Positions 11,108 to 22,530 of a stretch of DNA of 64,000 nucleotides are shown piece by piece. Position 1 is the first letter of the stretch. Each line of letters opens with the position of its first letter. Position numbers and translations under genes: made by a program. Below the pieces are notes generated by a model. That model made no database searches. It was not told the DNA's origin and saw only the letters and a program-made list of their open reading frames with translations. The DNA lies in the NCBI GenBank assembly GCA_022113835.1, contig JAILWY010000003.1:12547501-12611500 (forward strand). The letters run 5' to 3'. This DNA comes from Atopsyche davidsoni (lineage: Eukaryota > Arthropoda > Insecta > Trichoptera > Hydrobiosidae).

Positions 11108-11331
11108 TTGTTGAGTTCTGAGGTGGTTTCGAGACTTTTTATGGTTGTTTTATTATGGCTGCACACCTCCAACATGCTGGAAGACTTACCTAATCCGAGA
11201 GAGACCGGGAGCTCAGGCCGACAGATGAGAGTGCGTGGAAAGAAGAGAGAAATCACACAGAGGTATGATAGCTTACGAGTGAAGCATAGCAATCTACAAA
11301 AAATCCAAAAAAGACCGAAATCTTTAGTGGA
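11108..11331 (+). CDS. Candidate exon, function unknown
   Basis: An ATG-initiated frame runs through a hydrophobic stretch (about residues 8-19) into a basic region (RQMRVRGKKREITQRYDSLR) and reaches GTGGAG|GTGAGC, a good splice-donor consensus, before its stop at about codon 86. The sequence is less AT-rich than the flanks. If real it could be a first coding exon with a signal anchor. The opposite strand is also open here, and I recognise no family, so this may be chance. Confidence 0.25.
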
Positions 11332-11491
11332 GGTGAGCTTAAAAGCTTTTTGCAAAAACTTATGAAAAAACCAGTCTTGTAAAAGCAAACTAAACCTTAA
11401 ATAATCACGATCAATAAGTTAACATTCTAGTATATGATTTATTGTATATTAATTTTTTTTAGAAAACGTCAAAGCATTTTTGACTTAAAAG

Positions 11492-12009
11492 GTTTTTGAG
11501 TAAAATACTTGATGTCTATTTTATGGATTGAACGTCAATCAAATGCGTATTTATTACCCATTACGGGTTTATTATATTATTACTAATATGATTAGACACA
11601 TAGAAGATGATTAATGAAATTCTCCTGGGGATGTGGTTTCAAATCCCACACGTATCACGATGATTTTTTCTGAGAATTTCTTTAATCTTCTTCTATGTGT
11701 GAACTACTGTGCCTAATCGTATTAGTAATAAAATACTTGAGTGATTTTCCACATGTTCGTTTTTATTTGTGACCGGTTTCGCCAACCTTTCACGTTGGAA
11801 TTATGAAACAGAGTGAGATTTTATATAATAATAATCAATTAGGTAAACAATTGTTAGAGGGAGAGGTTGTTGGAAAGAGATATGGTCTCCTTAGATTCAA
11901 ATAACTTCAATACAGAACGTAAAATCATACTAATGTAGATCATAGTATTTCACTCAAACATATTAAAATGGAATTCCAGCAAGTACTCTCTGTCAAAAAT
12001 ATTGAATTT
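11492..12009 (-). mobile_element. Family B element (copy B4) split by a D insertion
   Basis: Read on the minus strand it begins with the unique B 5' segment near 12009, passes through internal sequence (CCTCTCCCTCTAACAATTG), the hammerhead-like motif (GAAACCGGUC) and the constant 3' end near 11492. An 8-bp repeat, CTTAAAAG, lies at 11484-11491 and 12010-12017. D2 sits in its 3' arm. Confidence 0.65.
11513..11728 (-). mobile_element. Family D element (copy D2) nested in B4
   Basis: An exact 12-bp duplication of B sequence, TAAAATACTTGA, lies at 11501-11512 and 11729-11740. The arms (about 11579-11624 and 11672-11728) flank the 3' half of the tRNA-like unit, including GGTTTCAAATCCCACAC. The tail (ATTACCCATTACGGGTTT) is at the left end, giving minus orientation. 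Confidence 0.75.
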
Positions 12010-12209
12010 CTTAAAAGTATTGTAAGTAAGTTAAGAATCTATGTTGCATGCTCACATATAGGTCAGTCTTATAATAAACACTGTAGAGAACAGACGTGTC
12101 TTGTCTTTCTTGCATTACGTTACAGTTATCATCAAGCTCTGACCCCGTTACATACAAAAGTATGTATTTTAAACTTTACGTAAACTTTGCGGTTTATTTT
12201 AAATTCTTT

Positions 12210-12356
12210 TTATAATAATAAAAGTACGTTTGTAATTTGTCTTCACTTTGAGTTTATAAAGATTATTTGCATTACTAATTTCGACCCAATACACTGGGTC
12301 ATCATCAGATAATGATGGATCTTCACGAATCAAATGCCTTGTTTCTCAACAAGATA
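12210..12356 (+). mobile_element. Family A retroposon (copy A5)
   Basis: Left arm with TGTCTTCACTTTGAG, one minus-strand hammerhead-like core, then the constant 3' end with ATGGATCTTCACGAATC and TCTCAACAAGA. A 9-bp repeat, AAATTCTTT, lies at 12201-12209 and 12357-12365. The right arm is deleted. Confidence 0.65.
12269..12312 (-). ncRNA. Hammerhead-like ribozyme motif (A5)
   Basis: CUGAUGA and GAAA boxes are intact, stem II pairs GACCCA with UGGGUC, and the cleavage triplet would be GUA. Stem I is weak (three pairs including a G-U), and stem III uses a U-G pair. An extra U precedes stem II. Activity is uncertain. Confidence 0.5.
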
Positions 12357-12409
12357 AAATTCTTTATGCCTGATATATCTTTGAAAAAGTTAATATTATC
12401 TTTCTCTTG

Positions 12410-12540
12410 TGGCTGTAGTGCCTCTCACGTGCTACCCTCGTCATCCCTTGGAGGCAGCCCCGCGAGAGGGAGAGCGCGGGGAGAGCGGGACGGGCGAGCC
12501 CGCGGGTCACGCGCCCTCCACGCAATATAACGTCTTTTAT
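12410..12540. other. GC-rich island
   Basis: Dense in GC, with purine-rich GAGAGGGAGAGCGCGGGGAG. Short frames only. Function unknown. Confidence 0.35.
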
Positions 12541-12765
12541 TTCCCATTGCGTCGCAGCCTGAATGTTATTGGGTTTTTAGTTTTTTTCTTCAGTGTAACG
12601 GGGTACCTTTTTGTTTTAACGGTATAAATAAAAATAAAATGAGAATATCAACAAAATGAGAATAGTTATGTGATATCATTTTTTTATTATTTTGATACGA
12701 TATGAGAAGAGAACATCCCTTTTTTGAATTCTTACAACTATTACAGAAAATGATTACGTACATTT

Positions 12766-13010
12766 TTTCAAATATTGAAAATTGATTAAATAAACTCTCA
12801 GAAAAATATCAATATTTAATTGGCATAATAAGTACGTTGTTTCACTTATAGGATATGATTGTTAAGAATTCTTGCTTAGTACAAGTGATTCGTTGGTATA
12901 ATTGGTAATGCACCGGCCATGTAAGCTTTGGGGATGTGGGTTCAAATCCCACATATATCACGATGATATTTTTCTGAGAGTTTCTTTAATCTATTTTCAA
13001 TATTTGAAAA
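12766..13010 (+). mobile_element. Family D element with tRNA-like centre (copy D3)
   Basis: Inverted arms near 12766-12815 and 12958-13010 share AAACTCTCAGAAAAATATCA and its complement. Between them is a tRNA-like sequence (12885-12961). The 5' part (ATATGATTGTTAAGAATTCT) matches the inner part of 43657-44220. No clear duplication; the outer flanks are themselves palindromic. Confidence 0.65.
12885..12961 (+). ncRNA. tRNA-like sequence of family D (pol III head)
   Basis: A 77-nt unit with a perfect 5-bp T arm (GTGGG/CCCAC around TTCAAAT) giving a B-box match, and an A-box-like TGGTATAATTGG. The acceptor stem pairs five of seven bases. The anticodon loop is CATGTAA, in which the usual T33 is not T. 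The loop and the GGGG that follows resemble threonine tRNA, but the isotype is not certain. It lies in a repeat, so it is a SINE-type head rather than a working tRNA gene. Confidence 0.55.
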
Positions 13011-14940
13011 TATGTACTAAACCTTTACAGGCAATATCGTATTTCCTGTGAGGACGGTCTTTACAAAAAGATCAATAATATTACAGAAAACGTGACAGTT
13101 ACTTTGAAATTTTTTTAAAAAACAAAACTTTAAACTGTTTTTGAGAAAATATTTTATAAATATACTCTTATTGACCAAAACGTATAATCAAAGTAAGGGA
13201 ATCGTATTTTCAATTATATTTTATTTCAAAATTTTGATATTCTTATTTTTTAAAAGTATCAGCTAAAAGTAGGAACGGTTTCTGTGCTTTTAATTCTATA
13301 AAACTGGACTCGTTTCAGATTCGGAGCAACCCCTCAGGCCCTCGTAAAAAACGACTGTCACGATCCTAATATGTAGAACCTAATGCGGTAGCTAATACAA
13401 GGTAAGGTTAACCTTTGTATCACGTTGCGGTATCCAGTTACTTTGGGAGAGAATTCACGAGTATTCTTGATAAAGTATTTTATTTTATTACGACATGTTC
13501 CGGTGACATTATTATGTTATAACAAAAACCACGATCGTGAAATGCGTTCCGTTGCTTAATTTGTGCCTTTTTATTTTTTGTCTTTGCAAGGGAAAGATAT
13601 TATTAATGGATTAAAACAGAATTTATTTAAAAACATAACCACGACTCCCCTTAAGGTTCTTAGTTTTTGTACATATGGCCGATGAGCCTCTATAAATACA
13701 AATGGATTGTGGTCTGAAGAAAAAGTTTTTTTAGTTGCTTGAATATAGATAAGTAAGTCAAGTTTAAACAAATTCCTCTTGCCCAGAACCTCATTGAACA
13801 GTGTGGTGATTCCATTCAATAAATCAATTCCCCAACAAAAACAAAACGATGTTTAAAAAATAGTCATTAACATACAACATCAATATAAAAGCAATTTCAG
13901 CCAAATTAAAACAGGTGTGAATTTTATTAACAGAAGATTGAGTTAAACGTGACAATAAACTCATTTTAATGGTATTTGACAAAAAATGCTAATTTTAATA
14001 TCCATATTCAACATGTTTACTTCTTTGGAGTAATAAAATCCATAATAGTCCGTCGCATGTAGTAATCATCCCTTAGACTCAACACTCATTCAGGTCATCC
14101 TCTCGAAGAAACCCTTCAGCCACTTAAGCTCCCCCAAGATTTTTAGACTTTTAAAGATTCCCAGATTTGCACAGCCTTCTGGGGGGTAAAGCTCGTTAAG
14201 ATCCGTTGCATGTAAAAACCCTTCAGTTACCTGCACCCTCTTAAAGTTCACGAATCCACAAAAACCCACGAAGTTTCAGCAACCTGACAAAAAAAGTTTA
14301 ACGCTGAAAACTCAGTTTCAGTCGATAGTTATTAGAATTCCTGTAATGCGAGTTTTATATTTTATGTGTTCAAAGTTTAATGATAGGAAATTAAATCGAA
14401 AACTTATTTAAAATTAATTGTTTGTTAAGTGTTCCGGGGATCTTATCAAACCGTATTTTCACTTGGGAATTATATTTTTAGACAACTTTGTTAAATTTAT
14501 ACGATCTCGGATGTCTATCGTAAGTGGCATTAATTTTAAAATTTAAAACAAAACGCATTTCAGATATGTATAGCCTGGGGTCATCAACAACGAGAATATT
14601 TTTAAAATTAAGATAAAAATTAAAATCTATTAATCTGAAGAAATAATTTTTTGATCTAAAGGTTGTCTTCCTCGGAGCTTATTTATGCGATTCGAACTGT
14701 CAAAGTTCCGCAAGAGCCTGAAGATAATGACCCGCTCTTATTCACTTTATGGTTTTCGAATTAAAAATCCTCCCCAGTTTTGCTCTCCAAGTCGAAGGGG
14801 AGGATAATTCATTTGTTTTTTTTAATACTTCTCAACGAGTGTATCTAATATATTACTGTTAAAATAAAAAAAAATACTTATAGTTAAATCAGTTAAGTTC
14901 AATACGTTAGTAAAAGAATTTTTTCTTTAAAACCAATCGG
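13011..14940. other. AT-rich non-coding region
   Basis: A moderately GC-richer patch at about 14040-14290 has no open frame of note. Nothing else recognised. Confidence 0.45.
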
Positions 14941-14975
14941 AAGAATAACCAAAACACATAGTTTTGGTTATTCTT
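14941..14975. repeat. Perfect 15-bp inverted repeat
   Basis: AAGAATAACCAAAAC is followed by ACATA and its exact reverse complement. A hairpin is possible; role unknown. Confidence 0.8.
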
Positions 14976-15734
14976 AATATCATGTCATAATGTCATATAT
15001 TTAATAACAAAAAATTTGTAGAGACTTACCAAATAAATGAAAAAAAAATATATAAGAAGACTTTTTAGCAATTGACTGTCATTGTTATAGTGAAATTCAA
15101 TTCATTTACACGTATAATCCGGAAGTTCTTCTGTACATGCAGAGAGTAACGTTTTTCACATTGATTTATCGCCAATACTTGAACTAAATAAGAAAATAAA
15201 TAAATAGGTCTTGTGAAAGTGTCTCTGAATTGGCGGAATGGCGAATAATGTATTCAAACCGAGAGGGTGGATTGGGGGTGCAAGGCTCTGGGTGGTAGCC
15301 TAGGTTTTTTTTACAAGAGGTTTTTATTTATTCAGGTGTCACTATTGCCTGGAAATTTGAGAATATTGGGATAGTCTAAAAAAGGTAATAGGACTTAAAA
15401 CAAACCTTTTATATTTTACAATCACTCGATACGGTTGAGTCTCTTTCATTTCAGAATATAAGGATGCATTTGGAGTTCTTATAATATGTTTTAAAAGTAC
15501 AAAACTTCATATTTACATTCATAATTATTTTTATTGAAAATCACCCTTTCATTTTATAAGACATAATCAGCTTTAGCACTCGAAAATTAAAACAAGTAAA
15601 ACATTATTAATTAAAACAGATTTACTTCCTTTGATAAAATTTTAAAATTTATTTACTTACTAATAAAAAAAATAATAATTGCTACCTATAACCAATTAAG
15701 TAATAAAAAATATATTTGATTATAATTTAAAATA
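14976..15734. other. AT-rich non-coding stretch
   Basis: A GC-richer spot near 15230-15300. No gene recognised. Confidence 0.45.
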
Positions 15735-16385
15735 TTAAAACACACTAAAGGCGGGGCGGGTACTAGTACCCGTTTCGCGGACTGCTGTCTAAAAGCGGGG
15801 CGCGCATTAATACCTTTTTGAATGTGTTTACTCTAAAAGCGGCAGAAGGTCATTTTACTCTTCAGGTTTACAGCTCGTAATGTTTGTTTAGACTCGTCAA
15901 CGTTACTTCTACCAATACTGTCCAGTGATTCTGAACAAAGTGACAATGAAGAAGTGGAGTGGTCAGAAAACGATAATCCTCCAATTATTGAACAATTTTT
16001 AGGACAAAGTGGTGTTGTTGTGATGCCAAGTAATCCACAAAGTGTGTATGAAGTGGTTCAACTTTTTATAGGAAACGATTAATTTGACTACATGCAAATC
16101 AAAGTGTGTATAGACTAGATTTCGTACGTGCAATTTTACGCGAATTTTGTCCGCTTCGCACATCAGTTTAGTCAATTTGGTTACCCGCTTAAAATATAAA
16201 TATAATATAAGCTATTGTGTAACAATAACATTTAATTTAATAACAAAAATCTCACAATTAACTCGGAGTTGCTAAACGGAAGAAAAAAAATCAAAAAGTG
16301 TATAGACTAGATTTCACACGCGCAATTTTTTGCCCGCTACGCATATCAGTTTAGTCAATTTGGTTACCCGCTTAAAGTGTTTTAA
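15735..16385 (+). mobile_element. Decayed piggyBac-like transposon
   Basis: Both ends sit at TTAA (15735-15738 and 16382-16385), the piggyBac target. The termini are related inverted repeats (left AACACACTAAAGGCGGG; right, reversed, AACACTTTAAGCGGG). The left subterminal region is GC-rich (GCGGGGCGGGTACTAGTACC). A transposase N-terminal remnant lies inside. The 3' subterminal sequence is present twice in tandem (16094-16196 and 16288-16381), sharing GTGTATAGACTAGATTTC and TTTAGTCAATTTGGTTACCC. A full element would be over 2 kb, so most of the catalytic part is deleted. Confidence 0.75.
15894..16082 (+). pseudogene. piggyBac-type transposase, N-terminal remnant
   Basis: The frame reads an acidic stretch (SSDSEQSDNEEVEWSEND) followed by PIIEQFLGQSGVVVMPSNPQ and SVYEVVQLFIGND, then stops. 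An acidic N-terminus followed by an F-x-G-x-x-G-V ... P-x-S/Y-E-x-x-x-x-F block is characteristic of the start of the DDE_Tnp_1_7 domain of piggyBac transposases. The DDD catalytic core is absent, so it is non-functional. Identification rests on this one block. Confidence 0.6.
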
Positions 16386-16539
16386 CATGATTCAAAATAT
16401 TTGATGATATTATAAAATCCTTGTAATCTTTTTGAATGCGCAATTTTGTTTTATCTAATAGTGTATAGTAACCGTTATTTTTCAGAGAAAACTGAAATCC
16501 GGTTTCATTATCCTCTTAATAATAAAATTGGGATAATCC
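16386..16539. other. AT-rich spacer
   Basis: Nothing recognised. Confidence 0.4.
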
Positions 16540-16843
16540 AGTTAGGCGAGCATGTTTGCAGGGGAGGGACACCTTTGACGGGGTCCGGTCGGCTAAGTGA
16601 CCACAGCGGCCGGCCGCCTAACTAAGTTACTCCCCTACCTGCCTTCACAGGGTGGTTTTTATCGCAGGCTCTATATTCGAATTGGTTTGGTATGAGGTCG
16701 CCAAGCCCACGTTAATTGAGATGTTACGAGAATTTCGAGAGGCAGGGTTGATGTATTTTCGGTCGCATTTCAGAAAATATGCTACGCTAGCTATCTCTAG
16801 TATTCGTCAAAGTGGTGGGTACAATGAAATTATTATTTTTTAA
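16540..16843 (+). other. GC-richer block with a 63-codon open frame
   Basis: Includes GCGGCCGGCCGCC and a run of acceptor-like sequence (CTACCTGCCTTCACAG) just before an open frame that ends at 16843. The predicted peptide (contains EMLREFREAGLMYFRSHFRK) matches no family I know. A conserved island or an old exon are both possible. Confidence 0.25.
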
Positions 16844-17089
16844 TATCAAACAAATTATTTTGTACTTCAAAGATTATAATTTATTTTAAGAAAACCCATT
16901 TAATTGCCGTTCTTTTGAGAAACAATATATTTGAAAAACATGCGATAACTTGCATTGAATATAACACTTTTTTTGGGGATTTTATTTTAAAACATAATAT
17001 GAAATCTCGAAACGGCGAAAGTTATGCATGAAATATTTAATATGAAAATATATATGCCAAAAGAGATTTTTCACAATACAGATAATATA

Positions 17090-17260
17090 TAATGGCTATC
17101 CAGGTAAGACGCGGCGTCGCAGAATCTGAGCCGCTCTTCACAGGTAAAGGTGGACGACTCGACTGGGGGTGTCTTCCCTTGACGGATTGCACCCGCGAGG
17201 CGGACTGAGACGCACTAAATCCTTGTTTAGGTGCTTCGTAAAAATATCGCGGGTGATGTG
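17090..17260. other. GC-rich island
   Basis: Rich in CpG (for example ACGCGGCGTCGCAG). No supported frame. Confidence 0.3.
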
Positions 17261-20200
17261 TAAATATGCGGCTTTATCATTCTCGTGATATAGCGAATAC
17301 TAAAAATATAAGCGGTTTTGTAAGCAAAGCTGTATACACCGCAGGTTGTGGAATGCTCACCTGATTTTAGTGAAATAAAAACAAGGCTTGCCTGTAACGT
17401 CTTTAGATGGGCTCGCTAGGCTCTATAGTCTCTTTAGTATTTTGTTATCTTTATAGCAAAATACTGTGTATGGGGTGGGGACTTGATCTAGTGAAAAAAA
17501 AACACAAAATTACGAGTATATTAACAAAAAACAGGTATCAGGTAACCGGCTATTTCCTGAGTTGACTTGCTTATGATTTATTTGATATTTAAAAGACCAT
17601 TTAGTGCAAATGTTAATGCGCATTGAGTTTAATATAATAACTATTTTTTTGATTGAAGATCAATTAAACTAAGAAAAGACAAAAACTTTTTATAAAAACT
17701 ATACAAATATTATAAATGGGTTTGTTTTGCAGCCGTTATTTTTGGGTTTTTGGGTGTTATACTGCATTTTTACTGTAAATTTTTATAGTTACGCTCTTTG
17801 TACAAAAGCCATCTCTGCCGTTGAATATTACAAATGTTTAATTAATACTATTAAATAATCTTTTGGTCATATTTCATAACTTAGAAAATAGCATCGTAAG
17901 TATTAAGTTGATATACAAAAACACACTTAGGAATATCACAAACTGGGTGCCAAAAAGAAGTATAAAATCTGAATCAAAAATGCAATTCCTTTGAGCAGTA
18001 GCAGTGAATGCGCTCTCGGCGCACTTTTGTGACGACTGCTGCTCGCTTCGCGCATTTGATTCCCAGCAGGGTTTATTTTAAAACTGCACAGTAAAGCGAG
18101 TGTATTCCATATTTGGAATAACAAAATGCAACGTGGAATTAGATGCACTTTTCTGAGGAGAGAACTCTTCCGCACCAGCAGGGGGTGGAGACTCACACAA
18201 GGGTGTAGCTGAAGTAATAGAAAACAGCGCTTTACTTACTGAAAATATTTTTCAATGGGCATACTTATAGGTTTTTTCGTGAGTGTTAGTTTATTGGATG
18301 CTGAAACGTGTCATTTAGTTGTAATTCAACGTTTCAATCACGAGAATTTAGACACTTTTTATATAGATTTCTGAAGATTGACATTAAAATTCTACTCTAA
18401 AATACACTGTTTGAAACTTCAGAAACCAAAAGAATTTTTCAAAAATATTTTAAAGTAAAAAATACATAACTCAAAATTTTTATGACGAAGACTTTAATTT
18501 CGGAAACAAGTATATTTTTTTATGCAAAACTTTAAGCCTCAATTAAAAAAAATGGTGAATATTGTTTATTCATCATACATTATAAACACACAAAACATGT
18601 TTGTCTTAAAAATAAAAATTTGGAAAGCTTCGGCTTGTAGAATATATAAAACAAAACTGTTCTGGTATGTTTCTTAAAATGTTAAAATTTAACTGTTTTT
18701 CAGAAGATAAAATTTTCATTTGATAAAATTAATTTAGAATATGTAGTGTTTTTTATTTGGCGTTGTGCCCAATAAAACAATAAATCTTTTTTATTTAACT
18801 AATAATAAAAATAAAATTAAAGCAATATTGTTACTAGAGATATTAGTATGTTTATATAAATGTTCAAAGTAAAAAAATGTTTTTGGCTATATTCATGTTT
18901 TTCTGTATCCATAAGTATTAGTTTGAGTTTTTGATTCCATATTATAAAAAAAAGGATTATAATACAATAATATTAAACCGTCAAGTTTCATTGGTTAATC
19001 TGTAGAAAGCTGAATTGGGCACTTGCGAGTGCTTTGAGTGCCTGAGATGTTTATGTTCGCCCCTCAATACTATCGTAATGTAAATTCACTGGATGTCGAG
19101 TAGTTTAAGAACCACTGCGACTCAAGTACTATTCTGTGCGGTAAATTTCAAATGTAACTCTTGAATGTAGACCGAATAAAAATGTAGAATTTATTTCATT
19201 TTGAGGTGCTTTTTAAAAATATATACAATCTTATATGAATAAAAAATATTTATTTTTTAATCATAGAAAAGTGTTAAAAAACACTAAGTCACCATTTTTT
19301 TATATGCTAAAATAACATTAACAATCATGCGTAATTATTAATAAAGGTAATTAATATAAAAATTGACAAGATTACCTATAAAATGTTTTGCACCCAAAAT
19401 CAACCTGTATGTATGAAAAATGTGGGAATGAAATTGGCGATTACAATTCTGTTTAATTTTAAAAGCAATATAATTCAACTTAAAAACACTAAATATTTCG
19501 CATACTAAAAAAAACTTTTTAGTAGATAGATAACATATTTTGAGATTGATTGCACGAACCCGCAGATTCATTAGGTATTTTATATTTATCTCAGAAAATT
19601 ACAGTTCATATTATCAGAAATTTAAAATAAAAAATAATGGACACAACAATTTACATGTTTAATTATTGTCAACTTTGAACCAAGCGATACTTTTCAATTC
19701 ATAAACTTTAGCACGAATCACGACTTCCTTTACGTATTTCCACGACTATCTCATTGAAATCCCTCAGATCCAATCCCCAAGTTTAAAATTCATGGATTTC
19801 AATTCCTACTTTACTTTCATTCTGATTTATGTGAGAAGAAAAGTCGGAAAGCTCCGACACGGCCACAAACACGATTTCAGAAAACACTCGAGCTTTGGGT
19901 TTACACGTGGGGGCTTGCTCCTACATGTAAAAGCTTCATAGCGTAGTGCACGCTGCTCCATATTACATGTAATGTTTTACATATCTATGAAAATTTCATG
20001 CCACTAACATTCTTGATTAATAAACTATGAAAAAAAAAACATACCATAGTACATACTCATATTCGCATACCAAGTTTTCACAAATATCTAACGTCATTCT
20101 TAATACGCTGTGATTAAAACATTCTTAGAATAAATATCAAATATAGATAACCAAACGGCTAGAAGAGTACGTTAATAATTGTTTGTAAACGTTTTTGTGT

Positions 20201-20404
20201 TGTTCCTCAGTTTGAGGTAGCCACAAGAAAAAAAAAACGAGTGTAATCTCGTAGCCATTTGGCTTTTCATATTTTAACCAGTCTTTATTTTCTTATTTAA
20301 TAAAAGTGTTGCATAGTTTTGAGCCATTTTTATTTTTAACACATAACGAATAAACACAAATTTAATGAAATAATTTTCAAATAACTGAGTTTCATAATGT
20401 GAAA
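17261..20404. other. AT-rich non-coding region
   Basis: GC is slightly raised near 17990-18220 and 19730-19930. No gene or repeat family recognised. Confidence 0.45.
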
Positions 20405-20470
20405 GTATTTTATTTTAAATATTAAAATGGAATTCCAGCGAGTATATTTTCTGTCAAAAATATTGAATAC
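20405..20470 (-). mobile_element. Family B 5'-end fragment (B5)
   Basis: The complement of the unique B 5' segment is seen (ATTAAAATGGAATTCCAGCG and TCTGTCAAAAATATTGAAT). Confidence 0.6.
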
Positions 20471-21507
20471 ATATATATTTGTGTACAAAACCAACCTTTA
20501 TGCTTTATCCCGAGCTTTCAAAGCGAGGTTTCAATTAAATTTAGTTTTTAATTCTATTTGAGTTCAGCTTCAAAACGTATTTTTGTAATTGATGGAGGAA
20601 AAGGAAGTTATTAAAATTGAGCTCCTCTCCAGCTCATATTTATTCAGAGAATTTTTCAGTTATTTAACTGAAAATATACATATGTATTTTAGCTTTAGGC
20701 ATTATGTTAAAAAACAATAAAAGTTTATCCAAAATAAATGTTTCATCTAAATATTTGAATAATTTCGAAAAATAATACAATTAATGAAATGAACACTCAT
20801 TAAAAATTTTAACCACAGTTTTATTTTTGAAATTTACTTCAACTTCAACGCAACAGTATTGCGACAGTAAATAAATTAAAAAAAAACGAGATCTGCCCAG
20901 TTACTTTAAATGGCGCCTTCATCAAAGTGTTACGACTCGTGACGATTGTCAGGACATAAAACTAATTTAAAAACGCAAACGTAAAGTCCGGGGACTTAGC
21001 GGCGGTTTTCCTGAATTTATTAGTTTATAAAAACAACGGGGACTTAAGGGGGGTAAGGCCCTGGTCACACTGTACAAGAGCAGATCCTATCCGACCGTTC
21101 CCGACGATCGCAGATAAATAAAGCAAGAACACGGTTACACAGGCTCCGGGCTTGAATTGGGTTGTGTTGTTGTCCGTGTATGTCTGTCTTTCCGGTTATT
21201 TAGTTAAAGTACGGTTTATTATTATGATACGATTAGTTTTCTGTTATTCGCCCGCAAATGTCCCAGATACACGAATTGCACAGTACTAAGTTGGGAGTTG
21301 AGTTCATCTTTCACTAACGGGAAACATGCATGTTTGGATAATCTAATTACAAAGTCTACACTACTTGGTAAGGTTATTAAATTACAAGGGAGCTAGAAGC
21401 ACCCTGAGCCATTAGTAGCTGTGTTCGGCTTAAAACATCATCATTTTCGTTATTGTATATTGGATAATAAGAACAAAAAAACCTGCAGTTGATGTTTTTG
21501 CTGTTTA
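20471..21507. other. AT-rich non-coding region
   Basis: GC-richer spot near 21050-21190. Nothing assigned. Confidence 0.4.
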
Positions 21508-21515
21508 CTCTAGGT

Positions 21516-22073
21516 CAGTGGCTCTCAAACTCATTTGGCCCACGGATCCCTTTTCATAGTCAAAACTTACCCACGGACCCTCTTTCATAGTCATAACTTG
21601 CCTAGGGACCTCTTTTCATAGTCAAAACTTGCCCACGGACCCTCTTTCATAGTCATAACTTGCCTAGGGACCTCTTTTCATAGTCAAAACTTGCCCACGG
21701 ACCCCCTTTCATAGTTATAATTTGCCTACGGCCCCTGGGTGAAAAACTACATAAATTCATGTTATAGACTAGTTGGTGCAAGTATCGACTCTATTGCGTT
21801 CCTGTATTAACCTACCTGACTAACCGCGATGCCTGTTATTACTTGTATTTTATGCACCTGTCTATATTTATATTTTACTTAGGATGTAAAAATCGCTAAT
21901 AATGTATTCATTGTTATTTATTTTAACTTCCATATTAATAAAATTGTGTCACAATTTTTTTATTTTATATGAAACCTTGTGCGGACCCCCTGACGTTGTT
22001 CAGGGATCCCCAAATCGATTTTAATTTTCTAAGGACCCCCTGGGGTCCGTAGGGACCACTTTGAGAAGCACTG
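21516..22073. mobile_element. hAT-type MITE
   Basis: Terminal inverted repeats begin CAGTGGCTCTCAAACT and, at the other end, CAGTGCTTCTCAAAGT, the classic CAGNGNTTCTCAAA form of hAT elements. An exact 8-bp duplication, CTCTAGGT, lies at 21508-21515 and 22074-22081. No transposase. The left half is filled by a tandem array of about 30-bp units. Confidence 0.9.
21541..21735 (+). repeat. Tandem array inside the hAT MITE
   Basis: Alternating 30-bp units of the type CCCACGGACCCTCTTTCATA plus GTCATAACTTG, in two related forms (CCACGGACC and CTAGGGACC). This suggests expansion of a two-unit dimer. Confidence 0.8.
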
Positions 22074-22081
22074 CTCTAGGT

Positions 22082-22284
22082 GGTCAAGTAACTTACGTAA
22101 TAGCATTAAAACAAATTTTATTTAATTTATAAGATTGTATATTATCGTCATAAAAACAGGTCGTTATAGTTGACGATCGTAAATAAAAGTAAAAAGATGG
22201 TTTTATGCGATGTCAGTATAGTCTGCTGGCAATGCGAATAAAATTAGGTTGTATTCACAGTGCGGTTGATACGCTTAGTTAAGA
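22082..22284. other. AT-rich spacer
   Basis: Nothing recognised. Confidence 0.4.
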
Positions 22285-22530
22285 GGGTATGGAGGTAATG
22301 CGGGGAGAATGGTGGGCAAATGGGGTGGCAAAACTGCGGGGCGGAGAAATGGGGTGGGAGGGGAGAGTGGGGCCACTAGACGTGGTGGACCATTTGCATA
22401 ACATAATTTGTCTGAAAAAACCTCATTCCGATGCAAGGCGCACAGCTTCCGACGTACTTATCGAGCATGTTCTTTCCCGCTACCCTTTCAGAACGAAAAA
22501 CATCTGCGTCGATTGTGCAAGTTTTTTTTA
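22285..22530. other. GC- and G-rich island
   Basis: Purine-rich sequence (GAAATGGGGTGGGAGGGGAG) precedes family G copy 2. The open frame across it has no known domain. Confidence 0.35.
22377..22472 (+). repeat. Family G diverged repeat (copy 2)
   Basis: Partner of 6795-6892. Upstream GAGAGTGGGGCC also resembles CAGAGTGTGGC before copy 1. Confidence 0.45.

Noticed and set aside
11968..12183. A GIY-YIG endonuclease fragment of a Penelope-like element
   Set aside because: The frame starts in family B sequence, and its peptide does not show the GIY...YIG spacing or catalytic R and E.
12885..12961. A functional tRNA gene
   Set aside because: It belongs to a dispersed repeat, lacks T33 in the anticodon loop, and has acceptor and D-arm mismatches.
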